A DNA stretch of 64,000 nucleotides from the NCBI RefSeq assembly GCF_003671765.1, contig NZ_QPIB01000009.1, positions 213,713 through 277,712 of the forward strand, written 5' to 3'. The first letter of the stretch is position 1, and each line of letters begins with the position of its first letter. The stretch is from Xenophilus sp. E41 (GTDB taxonomy: Bacteria; Pseudomonadota; Gammaproteobacteria; Burkholderiales; Burkholderiaceae_C). The notes under the pieces are model-generated. The model was not told the origin of the DNA, did no database searches, and saw only the letters and a program-made list of their open reading frames with translations. The translations under genes and the position numbers were made by a program. Of the stretch, positions 49,943 to 58,107 are shown in pieces.

Positions 49943-50022
49943 GGGGCGTGCCTTCGTTGTGGAAAGCAGCCAGCGTAGAAGCGTGCGCGCTATATTGGAA
50001 ATCGATCCTGCCCATAGTCGCT
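49943..50022. promoter_or_regulatory. Divergent promoter region of reductase/LysR pair
   Basis: In these 80 bases TATATTGG is the only AT-rich stretch likely to form a -10 region. CATAG-TCG-CTATG at 50013-50025 is a perfect five-base-arm palindrome that ends on the LysR ATG itself and may be an autoregulatory site. Confidence 0.4.
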
Positions 50023-50973
50023 ATGCCCATGCACGATACCGACCGTCTGCGCCGCCTCGACATGAACCTGCTGCTCACGCTGGACGTGCTGCTCATGGAG
50101 AACCACGTGAGCCGCGCCGCGGCGCGCCTGCACCTGTCGCAGCCCTCGGTGAGCGCGCAGCTGGCCCGACTGCGCGAGGCGCTGGGCGACCCGCTGCTGC
50201 TGCCCGGCCCGCGCGGCATGCGGCCGACGACGCGGGCGTTGCAGCTGCAGGCGCCGCTGCGGCAGGCGCTCGAATCGCTGGCCCAGGCGGTCGCGCCGGC
50301 GGCGGCCTTCGATCCGGCGCAGGCCAGCGTCACCTGGCGCATCGCCGCCGCCGACTACGGCGAAGCCGCCATCGTGCAACCGCTGCTGGCGCGGATGCGC
50401 GCCGCGGCACCGAACACGCGCCTCGCGGTGCGGCAGGTGGCGTCGTCGCGGCTTGCGGCCCTGGCGGAGCAGGGCGAGGTGGACCTGGCCTTCCACACCG
50501 CCGAAGGCGCGCCGCCGTCGTTGCATCGGCGGCTGCTCTTCAAAGAGGACTACCTGCTGGCCGGCCGCGCCGACCATCCGGCCCTGCGCCGGCGCCCGAC
50601 GCTGGCGCAGTTCTGCCGGCTGGAGCATCTGATCGTCTCGCCCGACGGCGGCGGCTTCGAAGGGCCGACGGACGCCGCGCTGCGCGCCTTGGGCATGGAA
50701 CGCCGCGTGGTGCTGTCGGTGCCGCATTTCATCTTCGCGCGCTCGGTCATCGCCGGCAGCGACCTGGTGGGCATGCTGCCCTCGCGCGTGCTGGCGGGCG
50801 TGTCGGGCCTGCGTGTGCTGCGGCCGCCGGTCGAGGTGGCCGGCTACGAGATGGCGATGCTGTGGCACGAGCGCGTGCATCGCGACCCGGCCCACCGCTG
50901 GCTGCGCGAGCAGGTGCTGGCGGCCCTCGAGCCGCTGCCACGGCACGGGCGCCCTGGCCATCCGTCGCGCTGA
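50023..50973 (+). CDS. LysR-family regulator (NodD/LeuO-like group)
   Basis: This 316-residue LysR protein has the N-terminus RLRRLDMNLLLTLDVLLMEN and HVSRAAARLHLSQPSVSAQL, typical of the subgroup with a longer leader and dimer helix. The effector domain has TWRIAAADYGEAAIVQPLLA and DLAFHTAEGAPPSLHRRLLF. The start is ATG 50023; a second ATG two codons on is equally placed. Its probable target is the divergent quinone reductase gene. The effector is likely a quinone or other electrophile, by analogy with related pairs. Confidence 0.88.
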   Translation: MPMHDTDRLRRLDMNLLLTLDVLLMENHVSRAAARLHLSQPSVSAQLARLREALGDPLLLPGPRGMRPTTRALQLQAPLRQALESLAQAVAPAAAFDPAQASVTWRIAAADYGEAAIVQPLLARMRAAAPNTRLAVRQVASSRLAALAEQGEVDLAFHTAEGAPPSLHRRLLFKEDYLLAGRADHPALRRRPTLAQFCRLEHLIVSPDGGGFEGPTDAALRALGMERRVVLSVPHFIFARSVIAGSDLVGMLPSRVLAGVSGLRVLRPPVEVAGYEMAMLWHERVHRDPAHRWLREQVLAALEPLPRHGRPGHPSR

Positions 50974-50993
50974 AAGGCCCTTAGCATCGGCCG

Positions 50994-51722
50994 ATGTCCA
51001 GCACACCCGCCTGCCCGTCCTGCCGCCAGCCCATGGAGGTGCGCCGCCTCGCCACCCACACCGGCGTGGCGACCGAGCTGGACATCTGCTTCGCCTGCCA
51101 GGGCCTGTGGTTCGACCCGCAGGAAAGCGCGCGCCTGTCGCCGGCCGCCGTGCTGGAACTGTTCGAGCTGCTCCACCAGCACCGCGACGACGCCCATGGC
51201 CCGCTGCACGCATCGCTGGCCTGCCCGCATTGCCGGCGCACGCTCAGCAAGAGCTTCGACGTGGTGCGCAGCGGCCGCTACGTGACCTACCGCTGCCCGC
51301 AGCGCCACGGCCGCTTCGCGAGCTTCTCGTCCTTCATGGTCGAGAAGGGCTTCGTGCGCCAGATGACCCGGCCCGAGGTCGAGGACCTGGCGCGCCGCGT
51401 GGCCGCCATCTACTGCACCGGCTGCGGCGCGCCGGTCGACATCCGGCGCGAGCATGCCTGCCCCCATTGCCTGGCGCCGTTCTCGCTGCTCGATCCGCAG
51501 GCGGTGGAGCAGGCCTTGAAGCGCCATGGCGCCAACGCCGCGCAGGCGGCGCGTGGGCCTGTGGCGCCGGCAGCCGGCCAGGTCGACCTGGCCGATGCGC
51601 TGGTGGCCATAGAGCGGGACCGCCAGCGCGCGCTGCGGGAGGAAGAGAAGGAGCGGCGCGAAGGCACGCTGGACCTGTGGGCCGCCGGCGTGGAACTGGT
51701 GTGGCGGGCGCTGGCGCGCTGA
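50994..51722 (+). CDS. Zinc-ribbon protein of unknown function
   Basis: The 242-residue protein has several Cys pairs: CPSCRQPM near residue 8, CFACQGLWFD near 33, CPHCRRTL near 75, CTGCGAP near 141 and CPHCLAPF near 156. The first two form a TFIIB-type zinc ribbon (the family has C-P-x-C and C-x2-C-x-G-x-W-x-D). The C-terminal 50 residues are a charged helix (RDRQRALREEEKERREG). There is no signal peptide or membrane helix. It may be an RNA- or protein-binding accessory factor. It follows the LysR gene by 20 bases, though a functional link is not evident. Confidence 0.75.
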   Translation: MSSTPACPSCRQPMEVRRLATHTGVATELDICFACQGLWFDPQESARLSPAAVLELFELLHQHRDDAHGPLHASLACPHCRRTLSKSFDVVRSGRYVTYRCPQRHGRFASFSSFMVEKGFVRQMTRPEVEDLARRVAAIYCTGCGAPVDIRREHACPHCLAPFSLLDPQAVEQALKRHGANAAQAARGPVAPAAGQVDLADALVAIERDRQRALREEEKERREGTLDLWAAGVELVWRALAR

Positions 51723-51734
51723 CGCACGCGATGG

Positions 51735-52547
51735 CTAGTGCGGTGACTTGAGCGGCAACTTGAGCGGCAACTTGAGCGGCGTCAGCGCCCAAGGGCTCAG
51801 CGGCTTGCCGAACAGGTCCTTGAACTGCACGCCCATCGCCGCCACGCCCCAGGCGTTGCGGCGCACGAAGTCCCAGCGCTGCTGTTGCAGGTCGGCGGCA
51901 TAGCCGGCCCAGTCGGCGTGATGCGATTGCAGGGCATGCACCGCGGGCGCCAGCAGGGTGCGGCCTGCGTCGGCCGACAGTGCGCCGGTTTCGATGCCGC
52001 ACAGCAGCAGATTCAGGCGCCAGCACAGCCGGGCCGATGTTTCCGCGGTCCACTCATGCGGTGCATCGAGCGGGGCGTCCAGCAGCAGGGTCGCGAGGCT
52101 CGCGAAGTCGTCGAAGGGCAGCGCTTCGCTGGCCGCCTCGCGCACCTGGGCCCGCCACTCGTTCAGCAGCTGGACGGCATGGGCCTGTGCCTGTGGCGGC
52201 AGGTGCCCCGGCTCGTACAGGCTCCAGCCATCGAAGCGCCGTGTCAACGCGGGGATGGGCATGGCCAGGACGATGGAGCGGATGGGCTGCGCCAGCGCCA
52301 CGGCCAGGCGCAGCACCGGGTCCTGCTGCGCGACCCGGCCTTGGATGCGCTCCAGCAGGGCCAGATCGTCCTTCTGCGCGTCCCGCCAGGCGAACACCAG
52401 GATGACCCACAGCGTGGCCAGCAGGCCACCGACGACCAGGCCCACCGCGCCCTTCCAGAGGCAGGCGAAAAAAGCCAGGGCGGCCAGTGCGCCGAGCAGG
52501 GACCACGCGAGCGCGCGGGCCAGCGGCAAAGGGCGGATGGCTGTCAT
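51735..52547 (-). CDS. Membrane protein of unknown function
   Basis: The 270-residue protein has two N-terminal membrane helices (ARALAWSLLGALAALAFFAC and GLVVGGLLATLWVILVFAW), then a soluble helical domain (DDLALLERIQGRV, WTAETSARLCWRLNLLLCGI, DFVRRNAWGVAAMGVQFKDL). No family is recognised. The C-terminus is PLKLPLKLPLK, coded by a three-fold 12-base tandem repeat just before the stop, which suggests a recently varied end. It is convergent with the zinc-ribbon gene (12-base gap). A palindromic repeat element separates it from glpK. Confidence 0.7.
   Translation of the reverse strand: MTAIRPLPLARALAWSLLGALAALAFFACLWKGAVGLVVGGLLATLWVILVFAWRDAQKDDLALLERIQGRVAQQDPVLRLAVALAQPIRSIVLAMPIPALTRRFDGWSLYEPGHLPPQAQAHAVQLLNEWRAQVREAASEALPFDDFASLATLLLDAPLDAPHEWTAETSARLCWRLNLLLCGIETGALSADAGRTLLAPAVHALQSHHADWAGYAADLQQQRWDFVRRNAWGVAAMGVQFKDLFGKPLSPWALTPLKLPLKLPLKSPH
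51746..51781. repeat. Three tandem copies of a 12-base unit
   Basis: ACTTGAGCGGCA is repeated three times (the last copy with one change) and encodes L-P-L-K units at the C-terminus of the membrane protein on the minus strand. Confidence 0.9.
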
Positions 52548-52566
52548 GGTGCGAGGAAATGATGCC

Positions 52567-52611
52567 TGCAGCGCCCGTCGCGCCTGCGCAGGACGCTATC
52601 AAAACAGTAGC
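52567..52611. repeat. Composite palindromic repeat element upstream of the membrane protein
   Basis: CTGCAGCGCCC...GCGCAGGAC followed by GCTATCAAAACAGTAGC has the same two-part layout as the elements inside comEC (36825) and the DUF58 gene (61951). It lies in the 85-base gap after the glpK stop codon. Confidence 0.65.
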
Positions 52612-52632
52612 AATTGCACCCCGCTCGCCGTG

Positions 52633-54222
52633 TCAGGCAGCCGTCGCCTGCCGCACCGCGTGCTCCCAGCGCGCCATGGCCTCCTGCGCCTGCGGGCGGC
52701 CCAGCGTGGGCACGAAGCGGCGTTCCACGCGCCAAAGCTTCGACAGCTCGTCGGTGCCCGCATACACCCCGCACGACAGGCCGGCCAGGTAGGCCGCGCC
52801 CAGCGCGGTGGTCTCGGTCACCTCCGGCCGCACGACGGGGATGCCGAGCAGGTCGGCCTGGAACTGCATCAGCAGGTCGTTGACGCTGGCGCCGCCGTCC
52901 ACGCGCAGCTCGGTCACGGGCTGGCCGCCGGCGGCCACCACGTCGCGGCTCATGGCCTGCAGCAGGGCGGCGCTCTGGTAGGCGATGCTCTCCAGCGCGG
53001 CGCGCGCGATGTGCGCGACGGTGGTGCCGCGCGTGAGGCCGGTGATGGTGCCGCGCGCGTCGGCGTTCCAGTAGGGCGCGCCCAGGCCGGTGAAGGCCGG
53101 CACCATCATCACGCCGCCCGCATCGGGCACGCTCTCGGCCAGCGACTGCACCTCTGCGCTGCCCTTGATGGCCTTGAGGCCGTCGCGCAGCCACTGCACC
53201 ACGGCGCCGCCGACGAAGACGCTGCCTTCCATCGCATACCGAGCTTGCGCCGAGACGTGCCCGGCGCCGGGCCGCCCCAAGCCGGGCACAGCCCCCTCGG
53301 GGGGCAGCGAACCACGCGAAGCGGGAAGCGTGGGGGCCTCGATCTGCGCCGCACTGGTCACCAGCAGGCCGTTCTGCGAGGCCTGGAACTTCTCGCCCGT
53401 GTGCATGAGCAGGAAGCAGCCGGTGCCGTAGGTGTTCTTGGCCATGCCGGCCTCGAAGCAGGCCTGGCCGAAAAGCGCCGCCTGCTGGTCGCCGGCGACC
53501 CCGCCGATGGGCAGCGCGTGGCCCAGCAGGTCGGCATCGGCATCGGCGAAGTGGCAGCTCGACGGACGCACCTGCGGCAGCACCGAGGCGGGGATGTCCA
53601 GCACCGCCAGCAGCTCGGCGTCCCATTCGTTGCGGTGCACGTTGAAGAGCATGGTGCGCGAGGCGTTGCTTACGTCCGTCACGTGCACCTTGCCGCCCGT
53701 CAGCTGCCAGATCAGCCAGCTGTCGACCGTGCCGAAGGCCAGCTCGCCGCGCGCGGCCTGGGCGCGCGCGCCGGCCACGTTGTCGAGCAGCCAGCGCAGC
53801 TTGGTGGCCGAGAAGTAGGCGTCGATCACCAGGCCCGTCTTCTCGCGGATGGTGGCCTCCATGCCGTCCTGGCGCAGGCGGGCGCACAGCGGCTCGGCGC
53901 GCCGGTCCTGCCACACGATGGCGGGATGCACCGGCTGGCCGGTCCGGCGGTTCCACAACAGCGTGGTCTCGCGCTGGTTGGTGATGCCGATGCCCGCCAT
54001 GTCCGAGGCCTGCAACCCGGCCTTGGCCAGCACGTCGCGCGCGGTGGCCAGCTGGCCCTGCCAGATCTCCATCGGGTCGTGCTCCACCCAGCCGGGCTGC
54101 GGGTAGTGCTGGGTGAGCTCGCGCTGCGCCATGGCAACGATGCGCCCGCCGCGGTCGAACACGATGCTGCGCGAGCTGGAGGTGCCCTGGTCGAGGGCGA
54201 GCAGGTAGGTCTTGTCGATCAT
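52633..54222 (-). CDS. glpK: Glycerol kinase with in-frame repeat insertion
   Basis: The 529-residue FGGY kinase phosphorylates glycerol with ATP to glycerol-3-phosphate. It shows [18 protein letters not shown], the substrate stretch [53 protein letters not shown], and [20 protein letters not shown]. GlpK proteins are normally about 497-500 residues. The excess of about 30 lies between LLVTSAAQ (residue 291) and [20 protein letters not shown] and reads [20 protein letters not shown], encoded by a CCCCCTCGGGGGG-type repeat. All catalytic motifs are intact, so the insertion may be tolerated in a surface loop. The ATG overlaps the glpR stop (ATGA). Confidence 0.95.
   Translation of the reverse strand: MIDKTYLLALDQGTSSSRSIVFDRGGRIVAMAQRELTQHYPQPGWVEHDPMEIWQGQLATARDVLAKAGLQASDMAGIGITNQRETTLLWNRRTGQPVHPAIVWQDRRAEPLCARLRQDGMEATIREKTGLVIDAYFSATKLRWLLDNVAGARAQAARGELAFGTVDSWLIWQLTGGKVHVTDVSNASRTMLFNVHRNEWDAELLAVLDIPASVLPQVRPSSCHFADADADLLGHALPIGGVAGDQQAALFGQACFEAGMAKNTYGTGCFLLMHTGEKFQASQNGLLVTSAAQIEAPTLPASRGSLPPEGAVPGLGRPGAGHVSAQARYAMEGSVFVGGAVVQWLRDGLKAIKGSAEVQSLAESVPDAGGVMMVPAFTGLGAPYWNADARGTITGLTRGTTVAHIARAALESIAYQSAALLQAMSRDVVAAGGQPVTELRVDGGASVNDLLMQFQADLLGIPVVRPEVTETTALGAAYLAGLSCGVYAGTDELSKLWRVERRFVPTLGRPQAQEAMARWEHAVRQATAA
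53262..53340. repeat. Repeat element inserted in frame in glpK
   Basis: The segment contains CCCCCTCGGGGGG, then GCGAA...GCGAAGCGGGAAGCG, then TGGGGGC. This is the layout of the intergenic element at 28989-29074 (CCCCCTCGAAGGGGG, GCGAAGCGCGAAGCG, TGGGGGT). It accounts for most of the extra 30 residues of GlpK. Confidence 0.65.
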
Positions 54223-55043
54223 GGTGTCGGGGAAGAAGAAGGGGATTCGGTGGCCGGGTCGGCCGCCACCACGCAGCGCACCCCGGCCGCGTCCAGCAGC
54301 TCGGGGAAGGGCGCGGGCGGCGGCGCGTCGGTGAAGAGGCAGTCGATGCGTGCCAGCGGCGCGATCTGCACAATGGCCGGCCGGTGGAACTTGCTGGCGT
54401 CGGCCGCCAGCCAGACTTCGCGGCCCTGGGCCAGGATGGTCTGGGCCACCTTGACCTCGCGCAGGTCGAAGTCGCGCAGCGTGGCCTCGCCGCCCTCGGC
54501 CTCGATGCCGGAGCAGCCGATGAGCGCGATGTCGACCTTGAACTGGCGCATGAAGTCGATGGTGGTCTCGCCGACCACGGCCCGGTCGCGGGCCCGCACG
54601 GTGCCGCCGGCCACGATGACGTCGCAGGCCTCGTTGTCGGCCAGGATGTGGGCGACGTGCAGGTTGTTGGTGATCACCCGCAGCCCGCGGTGGTGCATCA
54701 AGGCGCGGGCGATGGCTTCGGCCGTGGTGCCGATGTTGAGGATCAGCGAGCAGTCGTTGGGCACCCGCTCGGCCACCGCGCGCGCGATGCGGGCCTTGCC
54801 TTCGGCGTTCAGGGTCTCGCGCTGCGGGTGGGCGATGTTCTCGGTGGTGGACGCCGGCGCCCGCACCCCGCCGTGGAAGCGCACCAGCAGCCCTGCGTCG
54901 GCCAGCCGCTGCACGTCGCGCCGCACCGTCTGCAGCGTGACGCCGAGCAGCTCGGCCAGCTGCTCCACCGTCATGGCGCCTCGGGCGCGCACGGTGTCGA
55001 GCAGGTTGAGCTGGCGCGGGTTGGAATTGTTCACGCCTCGCAC
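54219..55043 (-). CDS. glpR: GlpR-like DeoR-family repressor
   Basis: The 274-residue repressor has a DeoR-type winged helix ([20 protein letters not shown], then RFHGGV) and a sugar-phosphate-isomerase-like domain ([40 protein letters not shown]). GlpR of this class releases DNA on binding glycerol-3-phosphate. The start is a GTG at 55043; another GTG three codons later ([11 protein letters not shown]) is equally credible and neither has a clear ribosome site. It is co-transcribed with glpK (four-base overlap) and divergent from glpD, so it can govern both. Confidence 0.92.
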   Translation of the reverse strand: MRGVNNSNPRQLNLLDTVRARGAMTVEQLAELLGVTLQTVRRDVQRLADAGLLVRFHGGVRAPASTTENIAHPQRETLNAEGKARIARAVAERVPNDCSLILNIGTTAEAIARALMHHRGLRVITNNLHVAHILADNEACDVIVAGGTVRARDRAVVGETTIDFMRQFKVDIALIGCSGIEAEGGEATLRDFDLREVKVAQTILAQGREVWLAADASKFHRPAIVQIAPLARIDCLFTDAPPPAPFPELLDAAGVRCVVAADPATESPSSSPTP

Positions 55044-55175
55044 TTTAAACCGAAAAAAAACGAATGGACTTCAGGGATAACTAGGAGGAAAATCGCGCAT
55101 TAACGAATCGATAGGAACAAAATCGCGGCGAAGCGGGTCCAAAAAGGCCGACACCGCCCGACCCTTGCGCACGCC
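55044..55175. promoter_or_regulatory. glpR-glpD divergent control region
   Basis: This 132-base AT-rich gap contains half-sites resembling GlpR operators (CGAAAA and two ACGAAT motifs) and a direct repeat of an AAAATCGCG motif near 55093 and 55119. Arrangement and spacing differ from the E. coli consensus, so the exact operator is not defined. Confidence 0.5.
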
Positions 55176-56777
55176 ATGAGCAGCTCTTCCCCTTCCACCG
55201 CCCGTCCTTCGCCCACCCACGCCGGGGCCGCCGCCTTCGACTGCGACGTCTTCGTGGTGGGGGGCGGCATCAACGGCTGCGGCATCGCCCGCGACCTCGC
55301 CGGCCGCGGCTGGCGCGTGGTGCTGGCCGAGAAGGACGACCTGGCGGCGCACACCTCGTCCTCGTCGACCAAGCTGATCCACGGCGGCCTGCGCTACCTG
55401 GAGTACTACGAGTTCTCACTGGTGCGCAAGGCGCTGCAGGAGCGCGAGGTGCTGCTGCGCAGTGCGCCGCACATCATGTGGCCGCTGCGCTTCGTGATGC
55501 CGCACGACGCCTCGATGCGCCCCGCGTGGATGGTGCGCCTGGGCCTGTTCCTGTACGACCACCTGGCCAAGCGCGAGGTGCTGCCCGGCTCGCGCGGCGT
55601 CGACCTGCGCGAGCACCCGGCCGGCGCGCCGCTCAAGTCCAGCTACCGGCGCGGCTTCGTGTATTCCGACGGCTGGGTGGACGACGCCCGCCTGGTCGTG
55701 CTCAACGCGCTGGACGCGCAGGCGCGCGGCGCCCAGATCCTCACGCGCACCCGCTGCGTGGGTGCGCAGCGCGACGCGGCGGGCTGGACCGTCGCGCTCG
55801 AAGGCGCCGACGGCGTGCAGCGCACGCTGCGCGCCCGTGCGCTGGTCAACGCGGCCGGGCCCTGGGCCGAGTCCTTCCTGCGCGGCGCGGCGCACGCGGC
55901 GGCGGGCGAGAAGCTCGCCACCAAGAGCCTGCGCCTGGTCAAGGGCAGCCACATCGTGGTGCCGCGGGTGTTCGAGCACGACCACGCCTACATCTTCCAG
56001 AACCCCGACAAGCGCATCATCTTCGCCATCCCGTACCAGGACGACTTCACGCTGATCGGCACCACCGACGTCGAGGTGCAGGGCGAGCCCGGCAGCGCGC
56101 GCATCGACGAGGGCGAGATCGCCTACCTGTGCGAGCAGGCCAGCCGCTACTTCGCCAAGCCGATCGTGCCGGCCGACGTGGTCTGGACCTATTCCGGCGT
56201 GCGCCCGCTGCTGGACGACGCCTCCGGCGACCCCTCGGCCGTGACGCGCGACTACCTGCTCGAGAAGCACACCGACGGCGCACCGCTGCTCACGGTCTGG
56301 GGCGGCAAGATCACCACCTTCCGCAAGCTCGCCGAAGATGCCGCAGACGACGTCGGCCGGATGCTGGGCGAACAACGCCCGGCCTGGACGCACGGCGCCG
56401 TGATGGCCGGCGGCGACCTGTCGGCCTGGGTCGGCAAGCCGCAGGCGGGCGAACTGCCCCAGGAGCGTTTCGAGCGCTTCGTGGCGGCGGTGCAGCGCAA
56501 GTACCCGTGGCTGCCCGCCGCACTGGCCCGGCGCCTTTCGCGGGCCTACGGCGCGCGGGTGTCCGAACTGCTGGGCCGGTCGCAGGACGTGCCCGACCTC
56601 GGCACCGAGGTCGCGCCGGGCCTGTACGAGCGCGAACTGCAGTTCCTCATCGACACCGAATGGGCGCGCACGGCGGACGACGTGCTCTGGCGCCGGTCCA
56701 AGCTGGGCCTGCGCCTGTCGCAGGCGCAGCGCGACAAGGTTGCGGCCTGGATGGACGCGCACGCGCCGACGGTCTGA
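55176..56777 (+). CDS. glpD: Aerobic glycerol-3-phosphate dehydrogenase
   Basis: The 533-residue membrane-associated flavoprotein oxidises glycerol-3-phosphate to dihydroxyacetone phosphate and passes electrons to ubiquinone. It has the FAD loop DVFVVGGGINGCGIARDLAG, then TSSSSTKLIHGGLRYLEYYE (family signature), VNAAGPWAESF, IFAIPYQDDFTLIGTTDVEV and the C-terminal helical domain (ELQFLIDTEWARTADDVLWR). Length and order are normal. It is divergent from glpR-glpK across a 132-base control region. No glycerol facilitator gene (glpF) is present in the window. Confidence 0.96.
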   Translation: MSSSSPSTARPSPTHAGAAAFDCDVFVVGGGINGCGIARDLAGRGWRVVLAEKDDLAAHTSSSSTKLIHGGLRYLEYYEFSLVRKALQEREVLLRSAPHIMWPLRFVMPHDASMRPAWMVRLGLFLYDHLAKREVLPGSRGVDLREHPAGAPLKSSYRRGFVYSDGWVDDARLVVLNALDAQARGAQILTRTRCVGAQRDAAGWTVALEGADGVQRTLRARALVNAAGPWAESFLRGAAHAAAGEKLATKSLRLVKGSHIVVPRVFEHDHAYIFQNPDKRIIFAIPYQDDFTLIGTTDVEVQGEPGSARIDEGEIAYLCEQASRYFAKPIVPADVVWTYSGVRPLLDDASGDPSAVTRDYLLEKHTDGAPLLTVWGGKITTFRKLAEDAADDVGRMLGEQRPAWTHGAVMAGGDLSAWVGKPQAGELPQERFERFVAAVQRKYPWLPAALARRLSRAYGARVSELLGRSQDVPDLGTEVAPGLYERELQFLIDTEWARTADDVLWRRSKLGLRLSQAQRDKVAAWMDAHAPTV

Positions 56778-56892
56778 CGCTGCGTGCAGGCACGGCCGGG
56801 GGCGCTCTGCCGCTTGGCCCTGGCGATCGGCGGGTCAAGCGCCGAGCGGCCCGCTTTTGCAGCGACAGTCGACCCGATCACGAGGGTGTCGC

Positions 56893-57456
56893 ATGCAACG
56901 TCGACCTTTTCTCCTGGGCCTGACGCTGGCGGGCGCAGGTTGCACGCCGCTGGCGTCCGAACGCGACCCGGCCGCGCAGGCTCTGCGCCAGGGTGGTTGC
57001 GCGCTGCTGCTGCGGCATGCGCGCACCGAGCCGGGTGTCGGCGACCCGCCGGGCTTCCGGCTTGGCGTGTGCAGCACGCAGCGCAATTTGAGCGAAGCCG
57101 GCCGCGAAGACGCGCGCGCCATCGCGCGCTGGTTCGCCGCGGCGGGGCTGCGAGCGCAGGCGGTGCGCAGCAGCGCGTGGTGCCGTTGCATCGACACGGC
57201 GCAGCTGGCTTTCGGCGCCTCCGTGCCCTGGCCGCCGCTCGATTCCACCTTCGATTCGCCGTCCGTGTCGCCATCGGCCACACAGGCGCTGCGTGACGCT
57301 CTAGGCGGCATCCCGCCGGGACGCTTCGAGGTGTGGGTCACGCACCAGGTCAACATCACGGCGCTGACCGGCGAGGTGCCCGCCATGGGCGAAGGGCTGG
57401 TCGTGGGCCCGCAGGCGCGCGTGCTGGCGCGCTGGCAGGCCCGCACCGACGGCTGA
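56893..57456 (+). CDS. Histidine-phosphatase-superfamily lipoprotein
   Basis: The 187-residue protein has a short signal peptide and lipobox LAGAGC (Cys near residue 17). The branch-1 histidine phosphatase motif CALLLRHARTEPG carries the R-H-A variant of the R-H-G catalytic triad. S-S-A-W-C-R-C-I-D-T-A resembles the second Arg region, and VWVTHQVNITALTG contains the second catalytic His. It would be a membrane-anchored periplasmic phosphatase. Similar proteins act on phosphosugars or phosphohistidine. The ATG at 56893 is chosen because it gives the lipoprotein signal; upstream in-frame starts lie in the glpD tail. Confidence 0.85.
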   Translation: MQRRPFLLGLTLAGAGCTPLASERDPAAQALRQGGCALLLRHARTEPGVGDPPGFRLGVCSTQRNLSEAGREDARAIARWFAAAGLRAQAVRSSAWCRCIDTAQLAFGASVPWPPLDSTFDSPSVSPSATQALRDALGGIPPGRFEVWVTHQVNITALTGEVPAMGEGLVVGPQARVLARWQARTDG

Positions 57457-57467
57457 AGCCGGCCGGC

Positions 57468-58100
57468 TCAGGCGCCGATGGCCTGCCGCAGGTTGAGGCG
57501 GGCCTGGGCCTCGCAGCGCCCCCGCACGCCGGGCGTCTGGTAGAGCGGCTCGCGCGCGAGGAAGCGGCCCAGGATCAGCTTGCGCCGCGGCTCGAAGACC
57601 TCGGGCGGCACATGGGCGTACTCGCGGCGGATCTGCTGCTCGTATTCGGCAAAGCGCTCGGGCGGCGCGCCGAGGATCGAGAGGTCGATGTCCACCAGCA
57701 GCTGCGCGTCGGGCTCGGTGGGCTGCGCGTCGTGCAGCGTGGCCATCACCAGGGCATGCACACGTGCGGCCACGTCGTCGGCCACGCCGGCAGCGCGCAG
57801 GGCGTCGCGCGCCCAGTCGGCGCTGCGGGCCTCGTTGTCGCTCGCCTGCAGCTCGTAGATCGCATCGTGGAAGAAGAGGGCGAGCGCGACTTCCGCCGGC
57901 CGCGCGGCCTGCGCGCGTTCCTGCTCGAAAGCATCCAGGCATTCGGCCAGGTGCTGCAGTGCGTGGTAGTGGCGGTGAGGCTCGGCGTAGCGCCGCATCA
58001 GCGCTTCGAAGAGGCCCGGCGAGGGCTGGCGCCCGAGCGCGTGCCAGGCGGCATCCCAGGGCGGGCGCAGGACGGTGGTGAGATGAAGCGGCACGCCCAT
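57468..58100 (-). CDS. HD-domain metal-dependent phosphohydrolase-like protein
   Basis: The 210-residue protein has the HD-type metal site HRHYHALQHLAECLDAFE, ALFFHDAIYELQASDNEARS and DAQLLVDIDLSILGAPP. This subgroup (about 200-210 residues) is annotated as predicted metal-dependent HD phosphohydrolase. The C-terminal RRKLILGRFLAREPLYQTPG is also conserved in that subgroup. It is probably a cytoplasmic hydrolase of an unknown phosphorylated compound. It sits downstream of the MltB-type gene on the same strand, with a seven-base gap. Confidence 0.8.
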   Translation of the reverse strand: MGVPLHLTTVLRPPWDAAWHALGRQPSPGLFEALMRRYAEPHRHYHALQHLAECLDAFEQERAQAARPAEVALALFFHDAIYELQASDNEARSADWARDALRAAGVADDVAARVHALVMATLHDAQPTEPDAQLLVDIDLSILGAPPERFAEYEQQIRREYAHVPPEVFEPRRKLILGRFLAREPLYQTPGVRGRCEAQARLNLRQAIGA

Positions 58101-58107
58101 GGTCGGC

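Noticed and set aside
51958-55080. A 1040-codon plus-strand frame antisense to glpK and glpR
   Set aside because: Both minus-strand genes are unmistakable glycerol genes. The antisense translation has no start signal or recognisable motif.
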